64,000 nt of DNA, taken from Methylobacterium sp. Leaf108 (GTDB taxonomy: Bacteria > Pseudomonadota > Alphaproteobacteria > Rhizobiales > Beijerinckiaceae). The stretch is taken from positions 374,128-438,127 of the forward strand of contig NZ_LMND01000001.1 in assembly GCF_001423265.1 (NCBI RefSeq). Reading direction: 5' to 3'. Within the stretch, counting starts at the first letter, position 1; the number at the start of each line of letters is the position of its first letter. This document shows, one piece after another, positions 1-9,968 of the stretch. The notes beneath the pieces are model-generated. The model worked only from the letters and a program-made list of their open reading frames with translations. It was not told the origin of the DNA and ran no database searches. Both the position numbers and the translations under genes were made by a program.

Positions 1-3000
1 TAGGTCTCCGGGACGCGGTCCTGCGGGATTTGGCCGATGATCCGTACCGGCGTCTGGCCCCAGATCTCGGAGCGGACGTCACCGGTCGGCCGGGCGTGGT
101 CGACGATGGTGAGATGCAGGTTCGCGAAGGCCCCCGCACGCAGAACGACCTCGATGAGCGTGGCGCCCTTGTGGGTGCTGCGTCCGCCGATGTGTCCGAG
201 GCGGACGGTTCCCTTCGGACCCGCCACGCGCGGAAGTCGCGTCATGGACGGCACCCCGTTTGCCAGGACGGCCGTCCGGGGATGGCCGGCGGCACGATAG
301 ATGTCGGCAAAGCTGTCCGACACCGCGAGCAGCGATCGCGCATCGTCCAGCAGCCCGGCCAGAGCCCGGCGCCGGGCCAGGGAGGCGAACGGTCCGTGTG
401 CCGGGTCCATGGCGCTGGTCAGATGGTCGGACGTCGGTGCGTGCACCTGGCCGTCGTCGTCGACCAGGAACTGGAAATCCGAGATCCACCACGCGTCGTG
501 CAGGGTGATGACGTAGGGGATGGCGCGCGCCCGGACCGCTTCCACGATCGTGCCGGTGAGCTGCTGAATGCAGTGCAGATGGACGAGGTCGGGCTCGAAG
601 TCGTCGAGGAGCCGATCGAACGGCGCCCGCATCTCCGGGTTCAGGGGACGCCAGTCCATGTGCATCGCGCGCGGGGCCGCGATCCGGTAGATCGGGACGC
701 CGCGGTAGTTGTCGATCCGTGTCCCGTAGACCGGGTCGGCGCCGGTGTCCGTCGCGGCCACGGCAAAGTCGAAGCGGTCGCCGGCGTGGTCGAGGAAGTG
801 GTCGAGATTGTTGCGGGCCACACGGGTCGCACCGCCCACGAGCTGGGGCGGGAAGTAGACGTTCACGAGGAGGATTCGCGGCTTTCGCCCCGGAACCCTG
901 CGGTACGGCGGCGGCGGCGTCTCCGGGCGCGGCAGGAGACCGTCGGCCGGGCGCTTTCGCGACGACGGCGCAGGCAAGGCCTCGGACAGCACCGCCACGG
1001 CCTGATCGAGCCCGTACTCGGACGCCGCCTTGGCGCGGGCGCGGCGGCCGATCTCGCGCCGCAGGGCGACATCCTTGATCAGCCGTTCGAGAGCGCGCGA
1101 CCACTCCGCCGCCGTATCGGCGAACACCGCCGTCTCCCCGTCGACGAGGAGTTCTTTGTAGGTCCGCGTGCCCGAAACGATGGAGGGAACGCCGCACATG
1201 GCCGCCTCCAGCCATTTGATCTCGCTCTTGGCATCCGCCATCGGCGTCTGCGCCAGGACGGCGAGATTGATGTCCGCGCCGGACAGGACCTGCCAATAGG
1301 CGGCGACATCGCTGGAAAATCCGAGCTGCCGCACCCGGTTCGCGAACGGCGCGAAACGCGCGTCGAGGTGGAGGTATCCGGCGATGACCAGCCGCACCCG
1401 AGGATGGCTGGCCAGCGCCTTGAGCAGTCCGGGCGCCGCAAGCTCGGTGAAGTCGCGATTGTGCGCTTTCGTCCCCGTCCCATAGAAGATCGTCAGCGCA
1501 TCCTCGGCGTAGGGCACCCAGGACTTGTCCAGGAACGGCGCGTTACGCCGATCCAATCCGTTGCGCAGGACGTGGCACACGCCGGTGCGCAGGTGGGGCC
1601 GCATCGCCTCGGCCAGGGCCGGCGTCGAGGCGATACCGGCGTCGCACATCTGCAAGGCGTAGCGGAAGAGCGGCACCCCGTACTGGAGGGAGACGTAGTC
1701 GTGATGGCTGATCTGCCCCTCGAAACTCTCGAACGGATCGGGATAGACGCTAGGCTCGAAGATCAGGTCGTCGATATCGTAGATGGTCGGCACGCCGAGG
1801 GCGCGGGCATAGAGGATCGCGTGCACCGTGCCCGGAAGGGCCGGAACACGGTAGAAGACGACCGCCGCCGCCCGGTCGAGGCTCGGCCGGCAGCGATGGA
1901 CCTGATCTTGCGCGAAGAGCTCGACCTCCCATCCGCCGGCCGCGAGTTGCGCGCACTTCTGCACGACCCGGTAATGGTCGCACTGGGGAAGGTCGCGGTT
2001 GGCCACGAGGACGATATGGCCTTTCGGCGGGGCCGGGCGTCGTCCGGGCAGCGGATCGACGATTTCGATCATCTTCGCGATGAGATCGAGGCAGGCGACG
2101 AGATGGGCGTCGGCCTCCCGTCGTTTTCCGACGAGGTAGAGGGCGCGTGCGTCGGCGCTGGCGATGTCGAAGACCCGAGCGATCGTTCGATGGGCCGCGG
2201 CCAGCCATATCGCCGATCCCTGACACGTCTTCGCGGAGTGCACGAGGAGATCGAGTGCCGCCCCGATCCCATTCGGCGAGGAGGTGAGTCCGTCGACCGC
2301 GTGGATGTGGCTCCAGATATTGGCGTCCGATGCATTGACGGTTACCGCCAACACGTACGCGCTGGTCGATTCGGCCGGTTGCCCCAGATTACGCAAGACG
2401 TCGCCGCGGCAGTGGTGGATCGAACTGTTGGCTGGATCGATTGTCAGAGCCTGGTCGCAAGCCTTGAGCGCGATATGAAAGTTGCGTCGGATATTGTGAT
2501 AATCTGCCAGTTGTTTGAGCAGCTTTGCGATTCCGTTGCCGCGAAGGGCGGCGATATCGCGCGAAAACCCGTGTTCGAAAAAGTGCACCAGGGCACTGAA
2601 TCGATCTGAAAAGACATGTCCGTCGGCGTTTTTGATGATCGTTCGATACAGATTTTCATCGAAACACGAAGGAAACGTACTTTCCCCGATGATGTTGACC
2701 AGAGCCGCACCTTCATTGCACGCGATTCCGTCGACGATCCCTTGGTTGAGCCAGGCCCGATAAAGGTCTGCGTCGGAAAGGGTTTCGAAGGAAGCCGGAG
2801 CTTGAGACCGATAGAAGACGGGATCGAACCTCAACTGCATGGCGATGGGTGCGAGACGGTCCACCCCGTGCGTGAGGAACAGCTGGATGCCGTCGGTCCG
2901 GGAGAAGGGGACACGCGGCAGCCATCCGGCGTTGAGGATCGTGAATTCGTACAACATGAATCGGTCGAGCCAGGGGCCCAGCGTCATCCCGGCAGCGGCC

Positions 3001-3461
3001 AGGATGTCGGCGAAGCGCAGGTGCGGCCCGGCGATCGCGTGTCCATGCTTGTCGCGCAGGCTCTTCAGGTCGGCATCGTACGATTCATGAAGAATGACAC
3101 CGTATTTTCTTTCCTCGAACTGCCCGAAGCGGAGATAATGCTCCTGCAATCGCCACGGTTCATCGAGATTCCTTAGATCGTTATGCAAGAGCTTGTAGTG
3201 GCCGGGAACGAAATCCTCCGGCAGGGGGCCGAATTGATCTTCAAGTGATGCGATGAACGCATCGGCGCTGGCAAAGCGCCCCTCCGACAATCCACTGGCC
3301 TGATAATGCTTGATCAACGCCGCGTCGTCTGGAAGATCCTTGAGATCCGCATAATAGGCGCGGTAAAATTTACAGTCGATATCGACGGCGGCAACAGCGG
3401 GGACGTCTTGCCGAGAAGAAATACGCAACTTGTTTCGTATCTTACGAAGCGCGTGCAGCAT
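1..3461 (-). CDS. Large tandem-domain glycosyltransferase, C-terminus beyond the window
   Basis: The frame stays open from an ATG at 3461 to the window edge (1153 codons seen, C-terminus missing). A GAGGGTGGGA-like ribosome site lies just upstream. Residues about 25-120 hold two short repeats of the form F/HY..(Y/L)..DL...HY...G..E.R, often found next to surface-polysaccharide glycosyltransferases. Residues about 320-460 are helical and TPR-like. A first GT4-type domain spans about 480-825, with YDIDDLIF near 561, the nucleotide-binding-style GTGTKAHNRDF near 661 and EIKWLEAAMCGVPSIV near 747. A proline-rich linker leads to a second GT4 domain from about 860 (PRILLVNVYFPPQLVGGATR). It probably builds or decorates a cell-surface glycan; donor and acceptor cannot be read from sequence. 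Two GT units in one chain suggest two successive transfers. Confidence 0.85.
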   Translation of the reverse strand, partial: MLHALRKIRNKLRISSRQDVPAVAAVDIDCKFYRAYYADLKDLPDDAALIKHYQASGLSEGRFASADAFIASLEDQFGPLPEDFVPGHYKLLHNDLRNLDEPWRLQEHYLRFGQFEERKYGVILHESYDADLKSLRDKHGHAIAGPHLRFADILAAAGMTLGPWLDRFMLYEFTILNAGWLPRVPFSRTDGIQLFLTHGVDRLAPIAMQLRFDPVFYRSQAPASFETLSDADLYRAWLNQGIVDGIACNEGAALVNIIGESTFPSCFDENLYRTIIKNADGHVFSDRFSALVHFFEHGFSRDIAALRGNGIAKLLKQLADYHNIRRNFHIALKACDQALTIDPANSSIHHCRGDVLRNLGQPAESTSAYVLAVTVNASDANIWSHIHAVDGLTSSPNGIGAALDLLVHSAKTCQGSAIWLAAAHRTIARVFDIASADARALYLVGKRREADAHLVACLDLIAKMIEIVDPLPGRRPAPPKGHIVLVANRDLPQCDHYRVVQKCAQLAAGGWEVELFAQDQVHRCRPSLDRAAAVVFYRVPALPGTVHAILYARALGVPTIYDIDDLIFEPSVYPDPFESFEGQISHHDYVSLQYGVPLFRYALQMCDAGIASTPALAEAMRPHLRTGVCHVLRNGLDRRNAPFLDKSWVPYAEDALTIFYGTGTKAHNRDFTELAAPGLLKALASHPRVRLVIAGYLHLDARFAPFANRVRQLGFSSDVAAYWQVLSGADINLAVLAQTPMADAKSEIKWLEAAMCGVPSIVSGTRTYKELLVDGETAVFADTAAEWSRALERLIKDVALRREIGRRARAKAASEYGLDQAVAVLSEALPAPSSRKRPADGLLPRPETPPPPYRRVPGRKPRILLVNVYFPPQLVGGATRVARNNLDHFLDHAGDRFDFAVAATDTGADPVYGTRIDNYRGVPIYRIAAPRAMHMDWRPLNPEMRAPFDRLLDDFEPDLVHLHCIQQLTGTIVEAVRARAIPYVITLHDAWWISDFQFLVDDDGQVHAPTSDHLTSAMDPAHGPFASLARRRALAGLLDDARSLLAVSDSFADIYRAAGHPRTAVLANGVPSMTRLPRVAGPKGTVRLGHIGGRSTHKGATLIEVVLRAGAFANLHLTIVDHARPTGDVRSEIWGQTPVRIIGQIPQDRVPET

Positions 3462-4049
3462 TCGACTATCCCACCCTCTAATCAATCGCCGACACAATGA
3501 TTTTCAATTCAGCTTTTGGTCCGACCCGCAAAACGGAGCGAGAAACACCGATAAAAACTGCATTGATGCATTAAAAGACAGTTAGAGCGTGCCATACACG
3601 AGCAAAGCGCAATCGCCAAGACCCGATACATCATGGCAGACCAGACAGATCCGAACGGCTCGCCCAGATCTTGACCGACATAGGCCTGACATATTGCCGA
3701 CGTCCACAGTCACCGACACGATCAGGCAGCCAAAAATCCGATTTCCGCAGATCGTATCGCCACCTCCCCCGCACAATGACACCGACCGATCTCGATAAGC
3801 TGCGCGCGATACCTGGATCTCGGCCTCGCGAAGCGTGTCCGAAGAGCAATGCCATTCCAGTCGACACCGGCACGCAGGCGGAATTGCACCTTTCGCGCTA
3901 CAAGATCGATATTATACTAATCCAGGTTGCACGGAGTTTCTCGAGATCCCTCGGTATCTCTGCGCATGCTCGCCGGCCTTCGCGGAACTCCCTTACGTCG
4001 CCGATGTGTCCGTCCGAAGACTGGGTCCTTGAAGCAAGGACCGCTCCAC
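3462..4049. other. Intergenic region, no gene seen
   Basis: About 590 bases separate the divergently reading neighbourhoods of the large glycosyltransferase and the helicase 3' end. The first 130 bases next to the glycosyltransferase start are visibly more AT-rich and presumably carry its promoter. Short open frames here have no family resemblance and no ribosome sites, so I call none. No repeat or RNA gene is recognised. Confidence 0.5.
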
Positions 4050-5171
4050 TCACACCACCACGGTGATCGCCCGCGCCGCCCGGGTGAGGCCGGTGTAGAG
4101 CCAGCGGGCCCGGTGCTCGCGGAACGCGAAGGATTCGTCGAACAGTACCACGTCGTCCCATTGCGAGCCTTGCGCCTTGTGGACGGTGAGGGCGTAGCCG
4201 TAGGTGAACTCGTCGGTCTCGCGCTTGAGGGCGAAGGGGATCTCCTCCTCCGAGCCGGCGATGATCGCGCGCAGGACGGTGATGTCGATGGGGCGCCGGC
4301 GCAGGGCCGGGTCGTCCTCGGGCACCACGTCGAGGCGGATCGCGTCGGGGCGGGCGGCGCCGCGCAGGGCGTGGACGGTCCAGGTCGAGCCGTTGAGGAG
4401 GCCCTTGGTGCGGTCGTTGCGCAGGCACACCAGCTTCTCGCCCACCGCCGGCATCGGGTCGGTATGGCCCGCGAGCTCCCGCAGGCGGTTGTTGTAGAGG
4501 CGGCGCGTCTTGTTCATGCCGACCAGCACCTGGTCGGCCTCCAGCACCAGGGTCGGGTCGATCTCGCGGCGCGAGACCACGCGGCTGAGGCCGTACGTGC
4601 CGATGCTCAGGCGCCCGCCCTCGCGCACCGTCATCGCCATGCGCACGATCGGGTCGTCGGCGGCCTGGCGATGGACGTCGGTGAGCATCACGTCGGGTTC
4701 GGCCTCGGTGAAGAAACCGCCCCCGCGTACCGGCGGCAGCTGGGCCGGGTCGCCGAGCACCAGCACCGGCTTGTCGAAGGACAGGAGGTCGTTGCCGAGG
4801 TCGGAATCCACCATCGAGCATTCGTCGATCACCACGAGGTCGGCCTTGGCCACCGGCCCGGCCCGGTTGAGGGTGAAGGCGGGGCCGCCGTCCTCGGTCT
4901 CCTTGGTGCGGTAGATCAGGCTGTGGATCGTCGCGGCGTCGTGGCAGCCGCGCGCGCGCATCACCGAGGCCGCCTTGCCGGTGAAGGCTCCGAACACCAC
5001 GGCCCCGTCGACGTCGTCGGCGATGCGCCGGGCCAGCGTGGTCTTGCCGGTGCCGGCATAGCCGAACAGCCGGAACACCTGGGCGCCGCCGCCCTTTCGC
5101 CAGGCGGAAATGGCCTTGAGCGCGTCCTCCTGCTGGGGGGCGAAGCGCGTCGGGAGATCGGTGCCGCTCAT
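4050..5171 (-). CDS. RecD-like ATP-dependent DNA helicase (AAA_30 / UvrD_C_2)
   Basis: A 373-residue superfamily 1 helicase core resembling RecD/TraA-type enzymes. Walker A is GYAGTGKTT (37-45), Walker B is VVIDECSM (113-120), GDPAQLPP is at 140-147, and a C-terminal YALTVHKAQGSQWDDV motif typical of UvrD_C_2 is near residue 330. It should couple ATP hydrolysis to DNA unwinding or translocation. There is no RecB/RecC partner nearby, so it is a stand-alone helicase like many short alphaproteobacterial homologues. I chose the ATG at 5171 (MSGTDLPTRF) because the frame upstream to 5249 reads as low-complexity Arg/Pro sequence with no family resemblance. The next gene upstream is divergent. Confidence 0.88.
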   Translation of the reverse strand: MSGTDLPTRFAPQQEDALKAISAWRKGGGAQVFRLFGYAGTGKTTLARRIADDVDGAVVFGAFTGKAASVMRARGCHDAATIHSLIYRTKETEDGGPAFTLNRAGPVAKADLVVIDECSMVDSDLGNDLLSFDKPVLVLGDPAQLPPVRGGGFFTEAEPDVMLTDVHRQAADDPIVRMAMTVREGGRLSIGTYGLSRVVSRREIDPTLVLEADQVLVGMNKTRRLYNNRLRELAGHTDPMPAVGEKLVCLRNDRTKGLLNGSTWTVHALRGAARPDAIRLDVVPEDDPALRRRPIDITVLRAIIAGSEEEIPFALKRETDEFTYGYALTVHKAQGSQWDDVVLFDESFAFREHRARWLYTGLTRAARAITVVV

Positions 5172-5323
5172 GGGGCCGGGGCGCCCGCCGCCTTCGTGCG
5201 GCCGCGCACGCCGCGCGAGGCAAGGCTGCGAGATGCGCTCGCGGGACACAAAGAAGCAACGAAGGCGGTCGAGGATGCCGACGGCCGCGGTGCGCGTTGC
5301 CCCGTCGCCGAGGAGATCGCACC

Positions 5324-5563
5324 ATGGGTGTCGTCGTCGAGATCGATCCGGCCGCCGGTCGCGCCCAGGGTCCCGCCCCGATGACGGCTGAGGGCCACGC
5401 CGCCCGGATGCTGGCGGATGTGGAGATCGCCCGGGCCCGCCTGGAACTCGACGCCGTGGCGGGGAAGCCGAGCGATCCCCTCGCCCTCGAGATCCATGCG
5501 ATCCGCCGTGCCCTGGCGCGCCTCGACATCACGCTGCACACGGGCCTGGGGCCACGCCGGTAG
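5324..5563 (+). CDS. Small conserved-looking hypothetical protein (79 aa)
   Basis: A 79-residue protein starting at ATG 5324, with AGGAGA about eight bases upstream, which decides this start over an in-frame ATG at 5297. It is acidic at the N-terminus and predicted helical in the middle (ADVEIARARLELDAVAG and EIHAIRRALARLDITLH). It has no signal peptide, membrane segment or metal motif. It sits alone between the divergent helicase and the convergent hemF. I do not recognise the family; the good ribosome site and protein-like composition are the only support. Confidence 0.55.
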   Translation: MGVVVEIDPAAGRAQGPAPMTAEGHAARMLADVEIARARLELDAVAGKPSDPLALEIHAIRRALARLDITLHTGLGPRR

Positions 5564-5670
5564 CGGCGGCGGTCGGCGCGGGGCTCCTGCGACCATCGCA
5601 ACTTCGATCCGCCGAACGGTTGCGGACGGACGCGCGGCGCGAGGCGAAGCAACGATGGTCGTGGGGACCC

Positions 5671-6597
5671 TCACGGCCAGCGCACGGTGGGGGGCAGCGA
5701 CGACAGGATCGAGGCGACGTTGCCGCCGGTCTTGAGGCCGAAGATGGTGCCGCGGTCGTAGAGCAGGTTGAACTCGACGTAGCGCCCGCGCCGCACCTGC
5801 TGCTCGAGCCGGTCGGCCTCGGTCCATGCCTCGGCGAGGTTGGCGCGCATGATGGCCGGATACGCCTTGAGGAAGGCCCCGCCGACGTCGCGGGTGAAGG
5901 CGAGGTCGGCGCCCGGGTCTCCGGTCCAGTGATAATCGTAGAAGATGCCGCCGATGCCGCGCGGCTCGTTGCGGTGCTTGAGGTGGAAGTACTCCTCGCA
6001 CCAGGCCTTGTAGCGGTCGTAGTCGGCGGCCGGGGCGTGCGCATCGCAGGCCGCCTTCATGGCCGCATGGAAGGCGAGGCTGTCCGGGTCTTCCTGGTTG
6101 CGCCGGCGCTCGAGCACCGGGGTGAGGTCGGCCCCGCCGCCGAACCAGGCCTTTGTCGTCACCACGAACCGGGTGTTCATGTGCACGGTGGGGGCGTTGG
6201 GGTTCCACGGGTGGGCGATCAGCGAGATGCCGGTGGCGAAGAAGCGCGGGTCTTCGGCCGCTCCGGGCATCTGCGCCCGGAACTCGGGCGCGAACTCGCC
6301 GTGCACCGTCGAGATGTGGACGCCGGCCTTCTCGAACACCCGGCCCTTGAGCATCGCCATGGTGCCGCCGCCGCCGTGCTCGCCGGTGTGGTCGGTGCGC
6401 GTCCACGGCGTCTTCACGAAGGTCCCGGGCTCGGCGGGCGCATCCTCGTGGAACGGCCCGGTCGCCTCCGCCTCCAGCGCCTCCAGGGCGGCCACGATCC
6501 TGTCGCGCAGGGTCGCGAACCAGGTCTGGGCCTGCCCCTTGAGGGCGGTCAGATCCGCGTCGGGGAGCGTATGGGCGGCGAGGTCTGGCTTCGTCAT
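5671..6597 (-). CDS. hemF: Oxygen-dependent coproporphyrinogen III oxidase
   Basis: HemF converts coproporphyrinogen III to protoporphyrinogen IX with O2 in heme (and bacteriochlorophyll) synthesis. The 308-residue product has the usual length. It carries the family signatures: the [11 protein letters not shown] region near residue 80, [22 protein letters not shown] near 150, the [21 protein letters not shown] stretch near 215, and the C-terminal [18 protein letters not shown] with PPTVRWP at the end. The ATG at 6597 begins [10 protein letters not shown]. It is the last of three minus-strand genes (trmL, racemase-like, hemF) spaced 59 and 32 bases apart, which may be co-transcribed. Confidence 0.97.
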   Translation of the reverse strand: MTKPDLAAHTLPDADLTALKGQAQTWFATLRDRIVAALEALEAEATGPFHEDAPAEPGTFVKTPWTRTDHTGEHGGGGTMAMLKGRVFEKAGVHISTVHGEFAPEFRAQMPGAAEDPRFFATGISLIAHPWNPNAPTVHMNTRFVVTTKAWFGGGADLTPVLERRRNQEDPDSLAFHAAMKAACDAHAPAADYDRYKAWCEEYFHLKHRNEPRGIGGIFYDYHWTGDPGADLAFTRDVGGAFLKAYPAIMRANLAEAWTEADRLEQQVRRGRYVEFNLLYDRGTIFGLKTGGNVASILSSLPPTVRWP

Positions 6598-6629
6598 GGA
6601 CCGGGATGTCCCATCCCCTCGCGCAGGCG

Positions 6630-7352
6630 TCAATCGCCCGACAGGCGCCGGGTCAGGGCGGGGCCGAGGCCGATGCTGTCGAGGGCGAGGGCGGGCGGCT
6701 GTCGGTCGCCCGACGAGGCCGCGGCGATCGCCGCCTCGGTGCCGACGGCGACCGAGCAGAGGACCGGCACCGGCACGTCCGCCTGGATGCGCGCCGCCAG
6801 ACCGGCCAGCGCCGCCCCGCCGAGGATGACCACCCCGGCATCGTCCTCCTCGGCGCACCTGCGGCAGGCCGCGGCCAGGTCGGCCAGCGCCGCGTCGGGA
6901 TCGTTCGCGATCCGGTCGCCGGTGGGCGCGATGGTTCGCACGCCCGTGAAACGCTCCCCGAGGCCGAGGCTCCCCACGAACTCGGTGAGCATCGGCGCCC
7001 ACGCCGCTCCTCCCGTCACGATGCCGAAGCGCCCGCTCGCGGCGGCCTTGCCGCACGAGGCCTCGGCCATGCCCACCACCGGCACCGGCGAGATCTCGCG
7101 CAGCGCCGCCAGCCCCGGATCGCCGAAACAGGCGAGGTAGACCGCGTCGCAGCCCGTGACGTGCTCGGCCAGGGCGTCGAGGGCGGCGTGCCCGGCGATG
7201 CAGGCCGCCGCCCGGCTGGCGATGTAGCGCGCCCCGAACCGACCGGTCACCGGCACCACCTCGGCGCGGTTTCCCGCCACCTGTCGGACATGGGTCGCCA
7301 CGAGGTCGGTGACGGAGGCGAGGGTGTTCGGGTTGATGACGAGGATGCGCAA
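6630..7352 (-). CDS. Asp/Glu/hydantoin racemase family protein lacking one catalytic Cys
   Basis: A 240-residue member of the aspartate/glutamate/hydantoin (allantoin) racemase family, opening with the typical [10 protein letters not shown]. These enzymes use two cysteines as acid and base. The first is present (C75 in ACFGDPGL). The second position, normally in a LGCAG-like loop, reads ILGGAALAG with glycine at 179. Stereochemical inversion by the usual two-base mechanism is therefore doubtful; it could be a decarboxylase-like or one-base variant, or a binding protein. The start is TTG at 7352, supported by GGAG seven bases upstream. It lies between trmL and hemF on the same strand. Confidence 0.85.
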   Translation of the reverse strand: MRILVINPNTLASVTDLVATHVRQVAGNRAEVVPVTGRFGARYIASRAAACIAGHAALDALAEHVTGCDAVYLACFGDPGLAALREISPVPVVGMAEASCGKAAASGRFGIVTGGAAWAPMLTEFVGSLGLGERFTGVRTIAPTGDRIANDPDAALADLAAACRRCAEEDDAGVVILGGAALAGLAARIQADVPVPVLCSVAVGTEAAIAAASSGDRQPPALALDSIGLGPALTRRLSGD

Positions 7353-7411
7353 GGGAAGACTCCGGCTCGCTCGGGCGGGTCAGGCAGGCGTCGTGCCAGG
7401 GACCGGTCGCG

Positions 7412-7879
7412 TCATGATCCCTCGCGCCCGCTCCCCGTCTGCCGGATCGCCTCCCCCACGATCATGCCCGCGCAGACGGCGACGTTGAGGGAGCGCAGCC
7501 CGGGGCGGATCGGGACCACCACGCGGGCGTCGACGTCGGCATGGACGCCGTCGGGCACGCCGGCCGATTCGCGGCCCATCAGGATGCAGTCGCCGGGAGC
7601 GAAGGAGAAATCGGTGTAGGGCAGCGCGCCGGCGGTGGTGGCGAGCACGAGCCGGACCCCGGCCTGTTTGCGCCATTCCGAGAAGGCGGCCCAGGAGCGG
7701 TGCCGGGTCAGGGCGACGTGGTCGAGGTAGTCGAGGCCCGAGCGGCGCAGGTGCCGGTCGGAGACGTCGAACCCGGCCGGCTCGATGATCTCGACGGCGA
7801 CACCGAGGCAGGCGGCCAGCCGCAGCATCGTGCCGGTGTTCTGCGGGATGTCGGGCTGGTAGAGGGCGAGACGGAGCAT
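7412..7879 (-). CDS. trmL: tRNA (cytidine(34)-2'-O)-methyltransferase
   Basis: TrmL methylates the ribose of the wobble nucleotide in certain tRNA-Leu species, a SPOUT (trefoil-knot) reaction using S-adenosylmethionine. The 155-residue product starts [21 protein letters not shown], the typical family N-terminus. It has the knot motifs [10 protein letters not shown] near 100 and [21 protein letters not shown] near 124-144. An in-frame ATG at 7912 would add 11 residues; neither start has a strong ribosome site, and the shorter form matches the family better. It is divergent from the ABC exporter at 7982, so the two share a promoter region of about 100 bases. Confidence 0.93.
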   Translation of the reverse strand: MLRLALYQPDIPQNTGTMLRLAACLGVAVEIIEPAGFDVSDRHLRRSGLDYLDHVALTRHRSWAAFSEWRKQAGVRLVLATTAGALPYTDFSFAPGDCILMGRESAGVPDGVHADVDARVVVPIRPGLRSLNVAVCAGMIVGEAIRQTGSGREGS

Positions 7880-7981
7880 GGCTGCCGGTGGGTCCGCGGG
7901 AGGATGCGGCATCGCCCCCCGCTTGGTCCTTCGTCAAGGCGGCCTATATCGCATTGCAGCATCCACATCTGGCAGACCCGC

Positions 7982-9847
7982 ATGTTCCTCGACTGGCTCG
8001 AGCGCCGCATCGACCCTTTCGCGCCGTTCGACGAGGAGCGGATGCCCCCCAAGAGCGTGACGGGGTTCGCCGGCTTCTACCTGCGGCCGATCCGCGGCGC
8101 CCTCGTCGTCCTGTTCGTCATCGCCCTCGTGGCGGGCGTCGTCGAGGCCTCGCTCTACCTCCTGATGGGGTGGTTCGTGGATCTGCTCGCCACCGCCGAC
8201 CGGGCGACCCTGCTGGCCGACCACGGCGGCGCCCTCGCCCTGGCCGCCGCCATGGTGCTGGTGGTGCGCCCCATCTCGATCTGGCTGCACGAACTCGTGT
8301 CCAACCAGCTCATCGTGCCCCAGGCGACCAACCAGATCCGCTGGCGCACCCACCTCTACACCCTCGGCCACTCGCTCTCGTACTTCCAGGCGGATTTCGC
8401 CGGGCGGCTCGCCAACCGGGTGGTGCAGGTGGGGCCGGCGGTGCGCGAGCTCGCCGTGGTGTTCATCGACACGCTCCTCTACGTGGCGATCTACGCGGTG
8501 ACGGCGATGGGGCTGTTCGGCTCGATCTCCCTCTGGCTCGCCCTGCCGGTGGTGGTGTGGGTGGTGGCCTACGGCCTGCTCACCCGCTGGTTCGTGCCGC
8601 GCGCCCGCTCGCGGTCGCTGGCCACGGCCGACACCCGCTCGGCGCTGATCGGCCGAGTGGTCGACAGCTACACCAACATCCTCACCGTCAAGCTGTTCGC
8701 CCGCACCCGCGAGGAGCGTGCGGCGGTGCGCGGGGCGGTGGACGTCCACACCAAGGCCTACCTCCACCAGTTCCGCCTCGTCACGCTGACGACGACGATG
8801 CTGGGGCTCCTCAACAGCCTGCTGATCGTGGCCACCGCCGGCATGTGCCTCGTCCTGTGGCAGCGGGGCGGGCTGACCACCGGGGAAGGGGCCGCCGGCC
8901 TCGCCCTGGTGCTGCGCCTCATCGCGATGTCGGGTTGGGTGATGCAGACCGTGCGCGGCATCTTCGAGAACGTCGGCGTGATCCAGGAGAGCATGCAGAC
9001 CATCGCCCGGCCGCACGGCATCGTCGACCGGCCCGCCGCCGTGCCCCTGACGGTGACGGGCGGCGAGATCCGGTTCGAGGACGTCGGCTTCCACTACGGC
9101 CGGGGCGACGCCAGCATCATCGACGACCTCAGCTTTCGCATCGCTCCGGGCGAGAAGGTCGGGCTCGTGGGCGTCAGCGGTGCCGGCAAGACCACCATCA
9201 CGTCGCTGCTGCTGCGCCTGCACGAGGTCGAGAGCGGGCGCATCCTGGTCGACGGCCAGGACATCGCGCAGGTCACCCAGGATTCCCTGCGCGGCGCCAT
9301 CGCCATGGTCACGCAGGACACCTCGCTCCTGCATCGCTCGATCCGCGACAACATCGCCTACGGCCGGCCGGACGCGACGCAGGAGGAGATCGAGCGGGCC
9401 GCCCGCCTGGCGCAGGCCGACGTGTTCATCCGCGATCTCGTCGACCACAAGGGCCGCACCGGCTACGACGCCCAGGTCGGCGAGCGCGGCGTCAAGCTGT
9501 CGGGCGGCCAGCGCCAGCGCATCGCCATCGCGCGCGTGCTGCTCAAGGACGCGCCGATCCTGATCCTCGACGAGGCGACCTCGGCGCTGGACAGCCAGGT
9601 CGAGGCGGCGATCCAGGACAGCCTCGACACGCTGATGGCCGGCAAGACGGTGCTCGCCATCGCGCACCGGCTCTCGACCATCGCCGCCCTCGACCGCCTC
9701 ATCGTCATCGACAAGGGCCGCATCATCGAGGAGGGCCGGCACGCCGACCTGGTCGCGGCAGGCGGCGTCTATGCCGGCCTGTGGCGGCGCCAATCGGGTG
9801 GCTTCCTGCCGGCCCGGGATGCGACGTTGAGGGATGCCGCCGAATAA
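7982..9847 (+). CDS. ABC exporter, fused permease and ATPase
   Basis: A 621-residue half-transporter of the MsbA/multidrug type. An N-terminal membrane domain with about six hydrophobic segments (about 35-335) precedes a nucleotide-binding domain. Walker A is GVSGAGKTT (397-405), the signature is LSGGQRQR (from 506), Walker B is LILDEATSALD (about 525-535) and the switch histidine is in AIAHRLST. All catalytic motifs are intact. It would act as a homodimer exporting a hydrophobic or lipid-like substrate that the sequence does not identify. The ATG at 7982 (MFLDWLERRIDPF) is preferred because upstream codons overlap trmL antisense. No partner genes follow. Confidence 0.93.
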   Translation: MFLDWLERRIDPFAPFDEERMPPKSVTGFAGFYLRPIRGALVVLFVIALVAGVVEASLYLLMGWFVDLLATADRATLLADHGGALALAAAMVLVVRPISIWLHELVSNQLIVPQATNQIRWRTHLYTLGHSLSYFQADFAGRLANRVVQVGPAVRELAVVFIDTLLYVAIYAVTAMGLFGSISLWLALPVVVWVVAYGLLTRWFVPRARSRSLATADTRSALIGRVVDSYTNILTVKLFARTREERAAVRGAVDVHTKAYLHQFRLVTLTTTMLGLLNSLLIVATAGMCLVLWQRGGLTTGEGAAGLALVLRLIAMSGWVMQTVRGIFENVGVIQESMQTIARPHGIVDRPAAVPLTVTGGEIRFEDVGFHYGRGDASIIDDLSFRIAPGEKVGLVGVSGAGKTTITSLLLRLHEVESGRILVDGQDIAQVTQDSLRGAIAMVTQDTSLLHRSIRDNIAYGRPDATQEEIERAARLAQADVFIRDLVDHKGRTGYDAQVGERGVKLSGGQRQRIAIARVLLKDAPILILDEATSALDSQVEAAIQDSLDTLMAGKTVLAIAHRLSTIAALDRLIVIDKGRIIEEGRHADLVAAGGVYAGLWRRQSGGFLPARDATLRDAAE

Positions 9848-9968
9848 CGAAGGGATTTCGAGAATAATATTGTATTCAACTCTACTCGACCTGAAAGCGG
9901 ATGGCTTTATTCGAGCGCCATCAATGACTTGGGCTGAGAGAAGACAGTAAGCAACCCAAAATTAACCT

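Noticed and set aside
30..2609. Long open plus-strand frame opposite the large glycosyltransferase
   Set aside because: It is rich in Arg/Asp/Val/Gly with no family resemblance, while the opposite strand encodes clear GT4 domains. High third-position GC keeps antisense frames open.
3582..4066. Several short open frames in the 588-base gap after the large glycosyltransferase
   Set aside because: Overlapping frames on both strands, none with a ribosome site or recognisable pattern.
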